64,000 nucleotides of DNA. Origin: Stenotrophomonas sp. SAM-B. Lineage in GTDB: Bacteria > Pseudomonadota > Gammaproteobacteria > Xanthomonadales > Xanthomonadaceae. Numbering within the stretch: the stretch's first letter is position 1; each line of letters starts with the position of its first letter. The translations under genes were made by a program, and so were the position numbers. The notes beneath the pieces were generated by a model that worked only from the letters and a program-made list of their open reading frames with translations, did no database searches and was not told where the DNA came from. The stretch is taken from assembly GCF_013387485.1 (NCBI RefSeq), contig NZ_JABBXB010000003.1, forward strand, positions 421,927 to 485,926, read 5' to 3'. Positions 8,710 to 17,197 of this stretch are shown here, piece after piece.

Positions 8710-9153
8710 TTACGGCAGCGGCGGCAGCAGCCCGGCGCCGAGGCGGTTCCAGGCATTGATCACCGCGATGCCCATGCTCAGGTCGCTGATGCCTTTCTCG
8801 TCGAAGTGTGGCGCCAGCGCCTCGTAGGCGGCGTCGGAGGGGGCCGCACTGCTCAGCCGGGTCAGCGCCTCGGCCCAGCCCAGCGCGGCGCGCTCGCGCG
8901 CATCGAAGAAGCGGCTTTCGTGCCAGGCCGGCAGCGTATCCAGCTTACGCGGTTCGATCCCGCCCTTGCGCAGGGCGGTGCCGTGCATGTCCATGCAGTA
9001 ACCGCAGCCATTGATCTGCGAGACACGCAGGAACACCAGTTCCATCAGCACCGGATCGATCGAGCTGTCGTGCACTGCCTTGCTGGTGGCCAGCAGGCCC
9101 TTGAAGGCCTCGGCGGCGAGGCGGGTGTAGGGAACACGGGGGGACGCAGACAT
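8710..9153 (-). CDS. Carboxymuconolactone decarboxylase family protein (AhpD-like), ECF41 partner
   Basis: A 147-residue alkylhydroperoxidase-like protein. The redox pair Cys50-x-x-Cys53 lies in INGCGYCMDMH, the AhpD core motif with its His relay. The ATG at 9153 is chosen because GGAG lies 8 bases upstream and it stands about 40 bases after the ECF41-type promoter; an earlier in-frame ATG at 9189 would lie almost at the transcript start. It sits directly downstream of an ECF41 sigma factor gene, the arrangement known for this group, where the sigma factor drives its 'COE' partner (carboxymuconolactone decarboxylase, oxidoreductase or epimerase). The physiological substrate is unknown. Confidence 0.88.
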   Translation of the reverse strand: MSASPRVPYTRLAAEAFKGLLATSKAVHDSSIDPVLMELVFLRVSQINGCGYCMDMHGTALRKGGIEPRKLDTLPAWHESRFFDARERAALGWAEALTRLSSAAPSDAAYEALAPHFDEKGISDLSMGIAVINAWNRLGAGLLPPLP

Positions 9154-9188
9154 GACGGACTCCATGACGGCCGCAGCGGCCGTCTTCA

Positions 9189-10085
9189 TCAGGAGGACGT
9201 GCCAGCGTCGCGCGCTGTGACAAGGGCCGTGAGTTTTTCCGGATTGAGCACGCTGAGCACGCGCACGATGCGCCCTGCATCGACCGTGATCATCGTGACC
9301 GAGTGCAGCTGGTCGCCGGCGAAACGCAGGATCGCCGGCTCGCCGTTGACCTGGCCGAGCCGGGCCGGATGCTGCCCGTTGCGGCGCGCGATCGCCCAGT
9401 ACAGCTGTGCGATGCGCTCGGCCCCCAGCAGGGGACGGATCGCCGCGGTCACGCGGCCACCGCCGTCGGAGATCATCTCGGCATTGGCATCGAGCAGGGA
9501 GCGGATCGCGGTCAGATCGCCCTGCTGCGAGGCGTCCATGAAGCGCGCCAGCAGGTCGCGGTGCTGCGCGGGCGAGACCGTGAAGCGCGGGGCGCCCGTC
9601 TGCAGCCGCTGGCGCGCCCGGTGCACCAGCTGCCGGCAGTTGGCGGGCGAGTGCTCCAGCAGGGGCGCGATATCCGGGTAGTCGTAGTCGAACACGTCCT
9701 TGAGCAGGAAGGCGGCACGCTCGTCCGGCTTGAGCTGCTCCAGCAGCGCCAGGAAGGCCACCGAGACCTCGTCGGCCAGCGCATGCCGCTGGGCCGGGTC
9801 CTGCAGCGGGTCCGGATCCAGGGCGATCTCCAGCGGTTCGGGCAGCCAGGGCCCGACGTACTCCAGGCGCGCGCTGCGCATCGCGCGCAGCCGGTCCAAA
9901 CCGAGCCGGGTGGTCGCGGTGACCAGCCAGCCCTCCGGATCACGGATCGCGGCGATGTCGGTGCCCTGCCAGCGCAGCCAGGCGTCCTGGACGATGTCCT
10001 CGGCGTCGCTGCGGCTGCCCAGCAGGCGGTAGGCCAGGGCGAACAGGCGGGGGCGGTGGGTCTGGAAGGTATCGGTCGGGGTCAT
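9189..10085 (-). CDS. ECF41 group RNA polymerase sigma factor (SigJ-like)
   Basis: A 298-residue extracytoplasmic-function sigma factor. Region 2 (LGSRSDAEDIVQDAWLRW, residues 22-39) and region 4 (residues about 120-165) are followed by a long SnoaL-like C-terminal domain. The ECF41 marks are all present: WLPEP at 80-84, DGGGR near 200, and NPEKL at 281-285. In this group the C-terminal domain replaces an anti-sigma factor and tunes activity. The ATG at 10085 gives the usual MTPTDTFQ start just after a matching promoter at 10094-10120, so the gene should control itself; its 3' end contains the promoter of the next gene. Confidence 0.93.
   Translation of the reverse strand: MTPTDTFQTHRPRLFALAYRLLGSRSDAEDIVQDAWLRWQGTDIAAIRDPEGWLVTATTRLGLDRLRAMRSARLEYVGPWLPEPLEIALDPDPLQDPAQRHALADEVSVAFLALLEQLKPDERAAFLLKDVFDYDYPDIAPLLEHSPANCRQLVHRARQRLQTGAPRFTVSPAQHRDLLARFMDASQQGDLTAIRSLLDANAEMISDGGGRVTAAIRPLLGAERIAQLYWAIARRNGQHPARLGQVNGEPAILRFAGDQLHSVTMITVDAGRIVRVLSVLNPEKLTALVTARDAGTSS
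9196..9222 (-). promoter_or_regulatory. ECF41-type promoter of the decarboxylase gene
   Basis: Read on the minus strand: TGTCACA (9222-9216), 16 bases, CGTC (9199-9196). This is the published ECF41 target pattern and lies inside the last codons of the sigma gene. Confidence 0.85.
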
Positions 10086-10093
10086 GCCGGGAG

Positions 10094-10120
10094 GACGCGG
10101 CAGGGCGGGCCGCTGTGACA
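10094..10120 (-). promoter_or_regulatory. ECF41-type promoter of the sigma factor gene
   Basis: Read on the minus strand: TGTCACA (10120-10114), 16 bases, CGTC (10097-10094), ending 9 bases before the start codon. Same boxes and same spacing as the site at 9196-9222. Confidence 0.85.
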
Positions 10121-10238
10121 AGGCTGGGCGGCCACTGTGCACCAAAAGCCGCGGCCGCGAGCGATTCTCAACGCCGCCGGGCGGTCCTTGTTAAAATCGG
10201 CGGTTCAACCCCGCCAGCCTCCAGCAAGCGAGCAAGTC

Positions 10239-11756
10239 GTGACATCGATCAAGCAGGAAGACCTCATCCAGTCCATCGCCGACGCGCTGCAGTACATTTC
10301 GTACTACCACCCGGTCGATTACATCAAGAGCCTCAACGCTGCCTACGAGCGCGAAGAGTCACCGGCCGCGAAGGAAGCGATGGCGCAGATCCTGATCAAC
10401 TCGCGCATGTGTGCCGAAGGCCACCGGCCGATCTGCCAGGACACCGGCATCGTCACCGTGTTCCTGGAAATCGGCATGAACGTGCGTTGGGACGACGCCA
10501 CGATGGGCGTGGAAGACATGGCCAACGAAGGCGTGCGCCGTGCCTACAACTACCCGGACAACAAGCTGCGCGCGTCGGTGCTGGCGGATCCGGCTGGCAA
10601 GCGCATCAACACCAAGGACAACACCCCGGGCGTGGTCAACGTCAAGGTCGTGCCGGGCGACACCGTCGAGGTGATCGTGGCGGCCAAGGGCGGCGGTTCG
10701 GAAGCCAAGAGCAAGTTCGCCATGCTCAACCCGTCCGACTCGATCGTGGACTGGGTGCTCAAGACCGTGCCGACCATGGGTGCCGGCTGGTGCCCGCCGG
10801 GCATGCTCGGGATCGGCATCGGTGGCACCGCCGAGAAGGCGATGCTGCTGGCCAAGGAGTCGCTGATGGAGCCGATCGACATCAACGAACTGAAGGCACG
10901 TGGCGCCTCCAACCGTGCCGAAGAGCTGCGCCTGGAGCTGTTCGACAAGGTCAACGCGCTGGGCATCGGCGCGCAGGGCCTGGGTGGCCTGACCACGGTG
11001 CTGGACATCAAGGTCAAGGATTTCCCGACCCACGCCGCCAACCTGCCGGTCGCGATGATCCCGAACTGCGCGGCCACCCGCCATGCGCACTTCACCCTGG
11101 ATGGCAGCGGCCCGGTGATGCTGGATCCGCCGTCGCTGGAAGACTGGCCGCAGATCACCTATGACGCCTCCAAGGGCACCCGTGTCGATCTGGACACGAT
11201 CACCCCGGAGGACGTCGCCAGCTGGAAGCCGGGCCAGACGCTGCTGCTCAACGGCAAGCTGCTGACCGGCCGCGACGCCGCGCACAAGCGCATGGTGGAA
11301 ATGCTGGACAAGGGCGAGCCGCTGCCGGTCGACCTCAAGGGCCGCTTCATCTACTACGTCGGCCCGGTCGATCCGGTGCGCGACGAAGTGGTGGGCCCGG
11401 CCGGCCCGACCACCGCGACCCGCATGGACAAGTTCACCCGCCAGGTGCTGGAACAGACCGGCCTGCTGGGCATGGTCGGCAAGGCCGAGCGCGGCCCGGC
11501 GGCGATCGAGGCGATCCGTGACAACAAGTCGGCGTACCTGATGGCGGTCGGCGGCTCGGCGTACCTGGTCTCCAAGGCGATCAAGGCCGCCAAGGTGGTG
11601 GGCTTCGCCGACCTGGGCATGGAAGCGATCTACGAGTTCACCGTGCAGGACATGCCGGTGACCGTGGCGGTGGATTCCACCGGCGAGTCCGTGCACCAGA
11701 CCGGCCCGCGCGAATGGCAGGCCCGCATCGGCAAGATTCCGGTCGTCGTCGCCTGA
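10239..11756 (+). CDS. fumA: Fumarate hydratase, class I (iron-sulfur)
   Basis: A 505-residue 4Fe-4S enzyme that interconverts fumarate and malate in the TCA cycle. It shows the class I features: CQDTGIV with a cluster Cys, KGGGSEAKSKFAML, GIGIGGT and NCAATRHAHF in the N-terminal domain, then a beta domain with FIYYVGPVDP and GPTTATRMDKF. The start is taken as the GTG at 10239, giving VTSIKQEDLIQSIADALQYI; its ribosome site is weak. A -10-like TTAAAAT lies at 10191-10197. It is cluster-dependent and so oxygen/iron sensitive; a cluster-free class II enzyme is encoded at 43394. The symbol could equally be fumB. Confidence 0.92.
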   Translation: MTSIKQEDLIQSIADALQYISYYHPVDYIKSLNAAYEREESPAAKEAMAQILINSRMCAEGHRPICQDTGIVTVFLEIGMNVRWDDATMGVEDMANEGVRRAYNYPDNKLRASVLADPAGKRINTKDNTPGVVNVKVVPGDTVEVIVAAKGGGSEAKSKFAMLNPSDSIVDWVLKTVPTMGAGWCPPGMLGIGIGGTAEKAMLLAKESLMEPIDINELKARGASNRAEELRLELFDKVNALGIGAQGLGGLTTVLDIKVKDFPTHAANLPVAMIPNCAATRHAHFTLDGSGPVMLDPPSLEDWPQITYDASKGTRVDLDTITPEDVASWKPGQTLLLNGKLLTGRDAAHKRMVEMLDKGEPLPVDLKGRFIYYVGPVDPVRDEVVGPAGPTTATRMDKFTRQVLEQTGLLGMVGKAERGPAAIEAIRDNKSAYLMAVGGSAYLVSKAIKAAKVVGFADLGMEAIYEFTVQDMPVTVAVDSTGESVHQTGPREWQARIGKIPVVVA

Positions 11757-11785
11757 GGCCTCCGGTCGCAGTAATGCTGGAAACG

Positions 11786-11813
11786 AAAACGGCGCCCAAG
11801 GGCGCCGTTTTTC
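11786..11813 (+). terminator. Intrinsic terminator after fumA
   Basis: Arms AAAACGGCGCCC and GGGCGCCGTTTT around AA, followed by more T; lies 30 bases after the stop codon. Confidence 0.88.
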
Positions 11814-11825
11814 GTGGCTGACGCG

Positions 11826-11851
11826 GGCAGGCACCGACCGTTGGTCGGGGC
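11826..11851. repeat. Degenerate SMAG/REP-type hairpin
   Basis: CAGGCACCGACCGTTGGTCGGGGC resembles the GTAGGTGCCGACCGTTGGTCGGC subtype found at 31643 and 63600 but lacks the GTAG head. Confidence 0.5.
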
Positions 11852-11857
11852 TTCCCC

Positions 11858-12493
11858 TCAGCGGCGCGCGTCCACCAGCATGCGCACCGCCAGCGCGCCG
11901 AGCACCGTGCCCATCAGGCCGCGCTGCACCGTCTGCCAGCGCGGGCGCCCGGCCAGGAAGGTGGCGATACTGCCGGCGGCCAATACGATCAGTGCGTTGA
12001 CACTGACGCTGATCGCGATCTGGACCAGGCCCAACACCACCGATTGCGCCATCACGCTGCCATGCCCGTGGGGCTGGATGAACTGCGGCAGCAGCGAGAG
12101 ATACATCACGGCGATCTTGGGATTGAGCAGCGCGGTGAACAGGCCCATGCCGAACAATCTGCGCGGGCTGTCGTGGTCCAGCGTGCGCAGCTGGAACGGC
12201 GACCGTCCGCCGGGGCGCAGCGCCTGCCAGGCCAGGTGCAGCAGATACGCCGCGCCGGCGAGACGCAACACATCGTAGGCATGCGGCACTGCCATCAGCA
12301 GCGCGGTGATGCCCAGTGCCGCGCACACCAGGTACACCAGAAAACCCAGCGCGACACCGCTCAGCGAGATCAGCCCGGCAGTGCGGCCCTGGCAGATCGA
12401 GCGCGAGATCAGATAGAGCATGTTCGGCCCGGGCGTCAGCACCATGCCCAGCGAAATCAGACCGAAGGCGAGCAGGGCGGACGAATCGGGCAT
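11858..12493 (-). CDS. LysE/RhtB family amino acid exporter
   Basis: A 211-residue inner membrane protein with about six hydrophobic segments. It starts MPDSSALLAFGLISLGMV and then has LTPGPNMLYLISRSICQGR, the family signature, and LFTALLNPKIAVMYLSLLPQF in the middle. The start at 12493 is used because it gives the conserved N-terminus and has AGGA upstream. Family members export amino acids such as homoserine or threonine; the exact substrate cannot be read from the sequence. It is divergent from the GST gene. Confidence 0.88.
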   Translation of the reverse strand: MPDSSALLAFGLISLGMVLTPGPNMLYLISRSICQGRTAGLISLSGVALGFLVYLVCAALGITALLMAVPHAYDVLRLAGAAYLLHLAWQALRPGGRSPFQLRTLDHDSPRRLFGMGLFTALLNPKIAVMYLSLLPQFIQPHGHGSVMAQSVVLGLVQIAISVSVNALIVLAAGSIATFLAGRPRWQTVQRGLMGTVLGALAVRMLVDARR

Positions 12494-12653
12494 GGGAGGA
12501 TCCTGGGCGCGCGGCGGGGCAGAGGAAGCATTCTGCGAGCGTCCGCGGCGCAGTGGCAGAGACAGAACGCATCCCCACCGCCGGTGCTCTGTACCCATGG
12601 GATGGCACGGAGCGCGGGCGCATACTGTGCGCCTCCCTCAAGAGGCCCTGCAC

Positions 12654-13289
12654 ATGCGCACCACGCTGTATGGATCACCGAGTACCGCCGCCCTGGTCGT
12701 CCACTGGCTGCTGCTGGAACTGCAGATAGAGCACGATCTGGTGCTGCTGGATTTCGACAAGCGCGAGCACAAGGACGCGGCGTATCTCGCCTTGAATCCC
12801 GCCGGCCTGGTGCCGACGCTGGTGCTGGACGGGCAGGTATTGACCGAAGCGGCAGCGATCGCGCTGCATCTGGCAGACCGCCATCCGGACGCGGCCCTGC
12901 TGCCGGCCCCGGGGACCGCCGAGCGCGCCGAGGCCTACCGCTGGATGTTCTGGTGCGCCAATACCGTGCAACCGGCGTATCGGGCGTGGTTCTACCCGCA
13001 GGAAATGGCCGGCCCCGAGCACGTGGACGCGACCCGCCAGCGGGCGCGCGAGCGGTTGGAAGGCGCTTGGCAGCATCTGGCCGAGCACCTGTCCACGCGC
13101 GGCCCGTATGTGCTGGGCGAGTCGTTGAGCGTGGTCGATTTCATGCTGGTGATGCTGATGCGCTGGTCGCGCAACATGCCCACGCCGAGTGACACCTGGC
13201 CGGCATTGAAGGCCTACGCCGATCGCCTGAAAGCCCGCCCGGCGTTCGCCGAGGTCTACCGTCGCGAGGGCATCACCGACTGGCGCTGA
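12654..13289 (+). CDS. Glutathione S-transferase family protein
   Basis: A 211-residue protein with an N-terminal thioredoxin-like domain (RTTLYGSPSTAALVVHWLL, then NPAGLVPTLVLDGQVLTEAAAIALHLAD with the glutathione-binding Val-Pro and Glu-Ala/Ser) and a C-terminal helical domain with SVVDFMLVMLMRW. The active residue is probably a Ser or Tyr near residue 5-10. The start at 12654 follows AGAGG; the longer frame upstream overlaps the LysE promoter region. Substrate unknown. Convergent with the fatty acid hydroxylase gene, only 6 bases apart. Confidence 0.87.
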   Translation: MRTTLYGSPSTAALVVHWLLLELQIEHDLVLLDFDKREHKDAAYLALNPAGLVPTLVLDGQVLTEAAAIALHLADRHPDAALLPAPGTAERAEAYRWMFWCANTVQPAYRAWFYPQEMAGPEHVDATRQRARERLEGAWQHLAEHLSTRGPYVLGESLSVVDFMLVMLMRWSRNMPTPSDTWPALKAYADRLKARPAFAEVYRREGITDWR

Positions 13290-13295
13290 GTAACG

Positions 13296-14405
13296 TCAGT
13301 CGACGTACTCGTCGAAGGTGCGACGCGCACGGAACGGCATCAGATGCTGGTTGAGCAGGCCCTTGGGCACGGTTTCCAGTTTCATGACGCCGTATTCCTT
13401 CGGCCATTGACGTTGATCGCGGGGCAGTTTGAAGGTGCCCATCAGCATGTCCACCAGCGGCAGGTGGATGGCATAGTTGACGTCGACGTACTCCTGCTGC
13501 CGCGCGTGATGCCAGTGGTGGTAGCGCGGCAGCACCAGCAGGTACTCGAGCCACCCGAAACGGATGCCCAGGTTGGCATGCGCCAGCACCGCCTGCAGAC
13601 CCACCAGGATCACGTAGGCGTTGATTGCCGGGGTCGAGAATCCGAGTATGAGCAGTGGCAGCAGCACGCAGCTGCGGGTCATGACGATCTCGACGAAATG
13701 GATGCGCGAGCCGGCCAGCCAGTCCATGTGCCGGCTGGAGTGGTGCACCGCGTGGAAGCGCCAGAGCCATGGGGTGTTGTGATACGCGCGGTGCAGCAGC
13801 GCCTGGGCCATGTCCGCGACGAATACGGCGATCAGGAACTGCAGCCATACCGGCATCGATTGGATCAGCGTCTTGAGCGCAGGAAACGCGGCCAGCCCGG
13901 CAATGGTCGAAGTCGAGGCGGTCACCAGGATCAGGATGAACTGCACGAGCACGTGGCTCATGAAGAAATAGCCGACATCGGTACGCCAGCCCGGCCGTAG
14001 CGGCGAGAGCACGTGTTTGCCGAGGTAGCGCTCCAGCGGCACGAACACCAGCGCCGAGAAGAACAGCGACAGCACGAACCAGTCCAGACCCAGCGAGTAG
14101 GGTGTCTGCCCGATCGAATCGAACTGGACATTGGTACCCCCCAGCAGCACCGCCAGGGTGGCGCTGCCGACGCCGACCGTGGCGATCCGCTTGTTGCGGT
14201 CGCGCAGGATCGCCATCGTGCCCAGCATGAAGGCGGCGGCCAACCCGACCAGCAGCAGGTGGCGGGCGAACTGTTCGTTGTAGACCGCGCGGAACTCGCG
14301 GCTGGTCAACAGATCCGGAAAATGGAAGCAGGCCACGCCCAACAGGCTGAGCAGGCCCAGCAAGGCGGAGGCGTAGGCGAAGAACGAGCGTCGTGGTCGG
14401 GCCAT
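13296..14405 (-). CDS. Fatty acid hydroxylase / sterol desaturase superfamily membrane protein
   Basis: A 369-residue integral membrane di-iron enzyme. It has several hydrophobic segments in residues 10-160 and the eight-His iron motifs HRAYH, HAVHH and RYHHWHH in the second half, spaced as in sterol desaturases and fatty acid hydroxylases. The reaction may be hydroxylation of a membrane lipid, but this is not shown. The start at 14405 (MARPRRSFFAYASALLG) is chosen because it puts a membrane segment at the N-terminus; an ATG further upstream at 14510 is possible. A second frame of similar length on the same strand is a high-GC shadow. Confidence 0.82.
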   Translation of the reverse strand: MARPRRSFFAYASALLGLLSLLGVACFHFPDLLTSREFRAVYNEQFARHLLLVGLAAAFMLGTMAILRDRNKRIATVGVGSATLAVLLGGTNVQFDSIGQTPYSLGLDWFVLSLFFSALVFVPLERYLGKHVLSPLRPGWRTDVGYFFMSHVLVQFILILVTASTSTIAGLAAFPALKTLIQSMPVWLQFLIAVFVADMAQALLHRAYHNTPWLWRFHAVHHSSRHMDWLAGSRIHFVEIVMTRSCVLLPLLILGFSTPAINAYVILVGLQAVLAHANLGIRFGWLEYLLVLPRYHHWHHARQQEYVDVNYAIHLPLVDMLMGTFKLPRDQRQWPKEYGVMKLETVPKGLLNQHLMPFRARRTFDEYVD

Positions 14406-14514
14406 CCGCTGGCATCCAGGTGAAAGGGCAAGGGTAGTGTGAGTGCGGGAGCCGGCGTAATGGAAGAGGCAACCACGACCTGCGTTGGTCTGCGGAGGCC
14501 TCTGAGGCACGGCC

Positions 14515-14868
14515 CTACGCCGGCAGGATCTCCAGCACCGTCTCCGGCGGCCGGCACAGGCGTGCCCCGCGCGGGGTCTCCACGATCGGGCGGTTGATCA
14601 GTTCCGGGTGGGCGACCATCGCCTCGATCAGCGCGGCATCGGTCAGCGCGGCGTCGTCCAGCCCGAGCGAACCATAGGCCGGCTCCTTGCTGCGCAGCAA
14701 CTCACGCGGAGCGATACCCATGCGCGTGATCAACGCAGCCAGCGTCGGGCGGTCCGGCGGCGTCTTCAGATACTCGATCACCACCGGCTCGATGCCGTGC
14801 TCACGCAGGAGTTCCAGCGCCCCGCGTGAATTGCTGCAGCGCGGGTTGTGCCAGATCGTCACCGCCAT
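14515..14868 (-). CDS. arsC: Arsenate reductase (glutaredoxin-dependent ArsC)
   Basis: A 117-residue reductase of the ArsC/Spx fold that turns arsenate into arsenite using glutathione and glutaredoxin. It opens TIWHNPRCSNSRGALELL with the catalytic Cys, and has the binding arginines in LINRPIVETPRGARLCRPPE. The ATG at 14868 overlaps the TGA of pldA by one base (TGATG), so translation is probably coupled to pldA. There are no arsR or arsB genes nearby, so this is a stand-alone ArsC as often seen in Xanthomonads. Confidence 0.92.
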   Translation of the reverse strand: MAVTIWHNPRCSNSRGALELLREHGIEPVVIEYLKTPPDRPTLAALITRMGIAPRELLRSKEPAYGSLGLDDAALTDAALIEAMVAHPELINRPIVETPRGARLCRPPETVLEILPA

Positions 14869-16034
14869 CAATACCACTCCAGCAGCGACACACCCAGGCC
14901 GACATACGTGGCCTTGTGGTTGTAGTCGATCATGCTCTCGCCGTAGCCATCGAAGATCTGCACGTGGCCGCGCAGCAGGTTGCTGATCGGGAAGCCGTAA
15001 TCGAGCTGCAGCGCACCGTGCGAGCGGTCGCCGCCGCGCAGCGAGTGACGCGCCATCAGCGAGACTTCGTGACCGTTCTTGTTCCAGGTCAGGGTGGCAT
15101 CACCGCGGCCCATGTAATCGGAGATGTCCGGGTTGTTGTCGTCCTTGCGGTCTTCCGGGATGCGATACCACGGGCGCAGCACCAGCGCCCAGTTTTCGCG
15201 GTCCAGGCCGACGGTGGCGATCACCCGGTTCCAGCTGCGCGACAGGGGATCGGCGCGGCCGTTGGACATGTGGTTGACGCTGATCCCGCTCATGCGTCCG
15301 CGCCAGCCGCCGATCGAGTAGCCGTTGCGGAACATCATCATCACTTCCGGCTCGTAGTTGGTCTCGCGGAACGGGCGCGAGTTGTCGGCGTTGTAGGCCT
15401 GCCAGCGCGAGCTCTGCGTGTAGCCGGCCCAGATGTCGCCGTTGTCGCCGAATAGGTTCTCCACGATCTTGGTCTTGAAGCTGAGCTGGAACTTGAGTTC
15501 CGCGCTGTCCAGCTGCTGCGAGGTGGTGACCGTGTTGACCGGGTTGGGCGACTGCGGCATCTGGTTCTTGTCGCTGGTCCAGAACGCGGGCAGCAGGTAG
15601 ACCGGCTTGTAGGCGCGCAGCTGGAAGGCGCCGAGCTTGGAGTCCTGCGCGAGCTCCCAACGGCTGTCGAGCAGCGAGCCTTTGCCGGCATTGGCCAGCG
15701 CATCTTCATGGCCGTCGTTCTTGAACACTTCGCCGAGGCGCTGCTTGACCCGCTGCGTCGCCGGCGCATCGGCGTCGGCACTGCGGGAGGCCTGACGTTC
15801 TTCGCGGCGCTCCTGCTTGGCGGCGCTGGCAGCGGCATCGGCGGCCAGAGTGACCTCGGGCGTACGCCCGAACAGCTTGTCGTAGCAGGCCAGGCGCGCT
15901 GCGTCAGTGTCCACCAGGGCGCAGGCCTCCGGCGAGGCCGGGGTAGGCGCGGCCTCCTGGGCAGCAGCAGGCAGCGCCGCGCAGGCCAGGGCCAGGGCGG
16001 TGAACAGGGCGGAACGGGAATGGGGCATGGTCAT
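14868..16034 (-). CDS. pldA: Outer membrane phospholipase A
   Basis: A 388-residue beta-barrel hydrolase that cleaves phospholipids in the outer leaflet of the outer membrane. A signal peptide (ALFTALALACAALPAAAQ) precedes a roughly 100-residue linker with a Cys pair and a charged region, then the barrel. The catalytic set is clear: His255 and Ser257 in NHMSNG, and Asn269 twelve residues after the Ser, exactly as in E. coli PldA (142/144/156). Calcium-binding RIPEDRKDDNNPDISDY follows. The protein is about 100 residues longer than E. coli PldA because of the N-terminal linker. First gene of a pair with arsC. Confidence 0.92.
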   Translation of the reverse strand: MTMPHSRSALFTALALACAALPAAAQEAAPTPASPEACALVDTDAARLACYDKLFGRTPEVTLAADAAASAAKQERREERQASRSADADAPATQRVKQRLGEVFKNDGHEDALANAGKGSLLDSRWELAQDSKLGAFQLRAYKPVYLLPAFWTSDKNQMPQSPNPVNTVTTSQQLDSAELKFQLSFKTKIVENLFGDNGDIWAGYTQSSRWQAYNADNSRPFRETNYEPEVMMMFRNGYSIGGWRGRMSGISVNHMSNGRADPLSRSWNRVIATVGLDRENWALVLRPWYRIPEDRKDDNNPDISDYMGRGDATLTWNKNGHEVSLMARHSLRGGDRSHGALQLDYGFPISNLLRGHVQIFDGYGESMIDYNHKATYVGLGVSLLEWY

Positions 16035-16168
16035 GGGAGCAGGGCCGCGTGACAAGAATGAATGGGTCTAACCGCACAGTGTCGCCGCTGCCCGGATTTC
16101 CCGCCAGCGCACGACATCATCGATCTGACCGGGTTTATGCCGGTCAATGGTGTGCTCAGGGCGTGAAG

Positions 16169-16187
16169 CCGCACCGCTGCGGTGCGG
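16169..16187 (-). terminator. Hairpin directly after the DUF456 gene
   Basis: Perfect inverted repeat CCGCACCGC-T-GCGGTGCGG touching the stop codon of the DUF456 gene. No T-tract follows, so it may stabilise the mRNA end rather than terminate. Confidence 0.5.
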
Positions 16188-16673
16188 TCAGAAGAACCAG
16201 GCGAAGGCGAACAGCCCCAGCATCGCGATCACCAACGCGAGCTTCAAGGCGAATCCCAGCAGGATGCCCAGCCACGTCGCCAGGCCCACCTTGGTCGAAC
16301 GCCCCAGCTCGCGGGTATGCCAGTACTCGCCCAGCAAGGCGCCGGCCAACGGCCCCACGAACAGCCCGATCGGCATGAAGAACACCCCGACGATGCTGCC
16401 CAGGAAGGTGCCCCACAGCGCCTTGCGGCTGGCGCCGACCCGCTGTGCACCGACCACGGTGGCCAGGATGTCGACCGCGAAGGAGAGCAGCGTCAGCAGG
16501 CCCAGCACCGTCAGTGGCAACCAGCCGACATGGACGAAATCGTCCGCCCACGCCGCCAGCAGCACCCCGGCAAAGACCAGGGGGATGCCGGGCAGGGCGG
16601 GAAGGATCACGCCGGCGATGCCGACGAGCACCAGAACGACGGCTAGCAGGTACAAGATGAATGAATGGTCCAT
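16188..16673 (-). CDS. DUF456 family membrane protein
   Basis: A 161-residue inner membrane protein with four to five hydrophobic segments and several Gly-rich turns. It matches the DUF456 pattern: AGVILPALPGIPLVFAGVLL near the start and GxxxGxxxGxxxGE-like GLFVGPLAGALLGEYWH in the middle. The function of the family is unknown. The ATG at 16673 (MDHSFILYLLAVV) is preferred over the longer frame, which would read through the cold-shock promoter region. Confidence 0.85.
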   Translation of the reverse strand: MDHSFILYLLAVVLVLVGIAGVILPALPGIPLVFAGVLLAAWADDFVHVGWLPLTVLGLLTLLSFAVDILATVVGAQRVGASRKALWGTFLGSIVGVFFMPIGLFVGPLAGALLGEYWHTRELGRSTKVGLATWLGILLGFALKLALVIAMLGLFAFAWFF

Positions 16674-16701
16674 GCTGTCCAGTATGGTTCCTGAAATGGG
16701 G

Positions 16702-16905
16702 TTGACATCCGAAGGTTTTGGCCAGTTGCTTTTTCGTTTTGCTCGGGTTAAGTTGCAGACGCTGAGCTTGGCAAGGTCACCGTGGATCGTGGCCTGATGA
16801 TGGTAGATCTTCCAGATCCGCTGCATCGTTGCACCTCGCTTCCCCCTTGCTGTCAGCCGCCTGTACGGGTGTATCCAACAACAAGACAGTTAGGGAGTAG
16901 CTGAG
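16702..16905 (+). promoter_or_regulatory. Candidate promoter and long 5' leader of the cold-shock gene
   Basis: TTGACA at 16702-16707 is a perfect -35; a -10 is poor (near 16725-16730). If used, the transcript would carry a leader of roughly 170 bases, AT-richer than its surroundings, like the cold-responsive leaders of cspA genes. AGGGAG at about 16891-16896 is the ribosome site. Confidence 0.45.
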
Positions 16906-17109
16906 ATGGCTGAGAAGGGCACCGTCAAGTGGTTCAACGACGCGAAGGGTTTCGGATTCATCAGCCGTGAGAGCGGCGAAGATGTGTTCGTGCACTTCCG
17001 CGCGATCGAATCCCAGGGCTTCAAGAGCCTGAAGGAAGGTCAAGCGGTCGAGTTCGAAGTGGTCACCGGTCAGAAGGGCCTGCAGGCCGACAAGGTGAAG
17101 CCGCTCTGA
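16906..17109 (+). CDS. Cold-shock protein (CspA family)
   Basis: A 67-residue single-stranded RNA/DNA-binding OB-fold protein, the normal family length. RNP1 is KGFGFISRE (residues about 14-22) and RNP2 is VFVHFRAI (about 28-35); it starts [13 protein letters not shown]. It acts as an RNA chaperone that keeps mRNA open, at low temperature or generally. It has a strong ribosome site, a long leader and a strong terminator, all signs of a highly expressed single gene. Which of the several Csp paralogues it is cannot be said. Confidence 0.95.
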   Translation: MAEKGTVKWFNDAKGFGFISRESGEDVFVHFRAIESQGFKSLKEGQAVEFEVVTGQKGLQADKVKPL

Positions 17110-17141
17110 GCGCAGACCGGGTCCTGCCTGGTTGACACACG

Positions 17142-17171
17142 AAAAGGGCCCGCTTGCGCGGGCCCTTTTTT
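17142..17171 (+). terminator. Intrinsic terminator after the cold-shock gene
   Basis: Stem GGGCCCGC/GCGGGCCC with loop TTGC, A-tract before and T6-run after; works in both directions and also serves the convergent lipoprotein gene. Confidence 0.92.
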
Positions 17172-17197
17172 ATTGCCTGCGGGTGACGTTGCGCTGA

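Noticed and set aside
13273..14472. A second 399-codon frame on the same strand as the fatty acid hydroxylase
   Set aside because: The other frame contains the His-box motifs and membrane segments; this one is Arg/Pro/Ala-rich with no domain.
16702..16905. Riboswitch in the cold-shock leader
   Set aside because: The leader is long, but I see no conserved aptamer core; a cold-responsive leader explains it better.
16777..17043. An 88-codon frame on the minus strand over the cold-shock gene
   Set aside because: Overlaps a perfect CspA coding region and its leader; no ribosome site.
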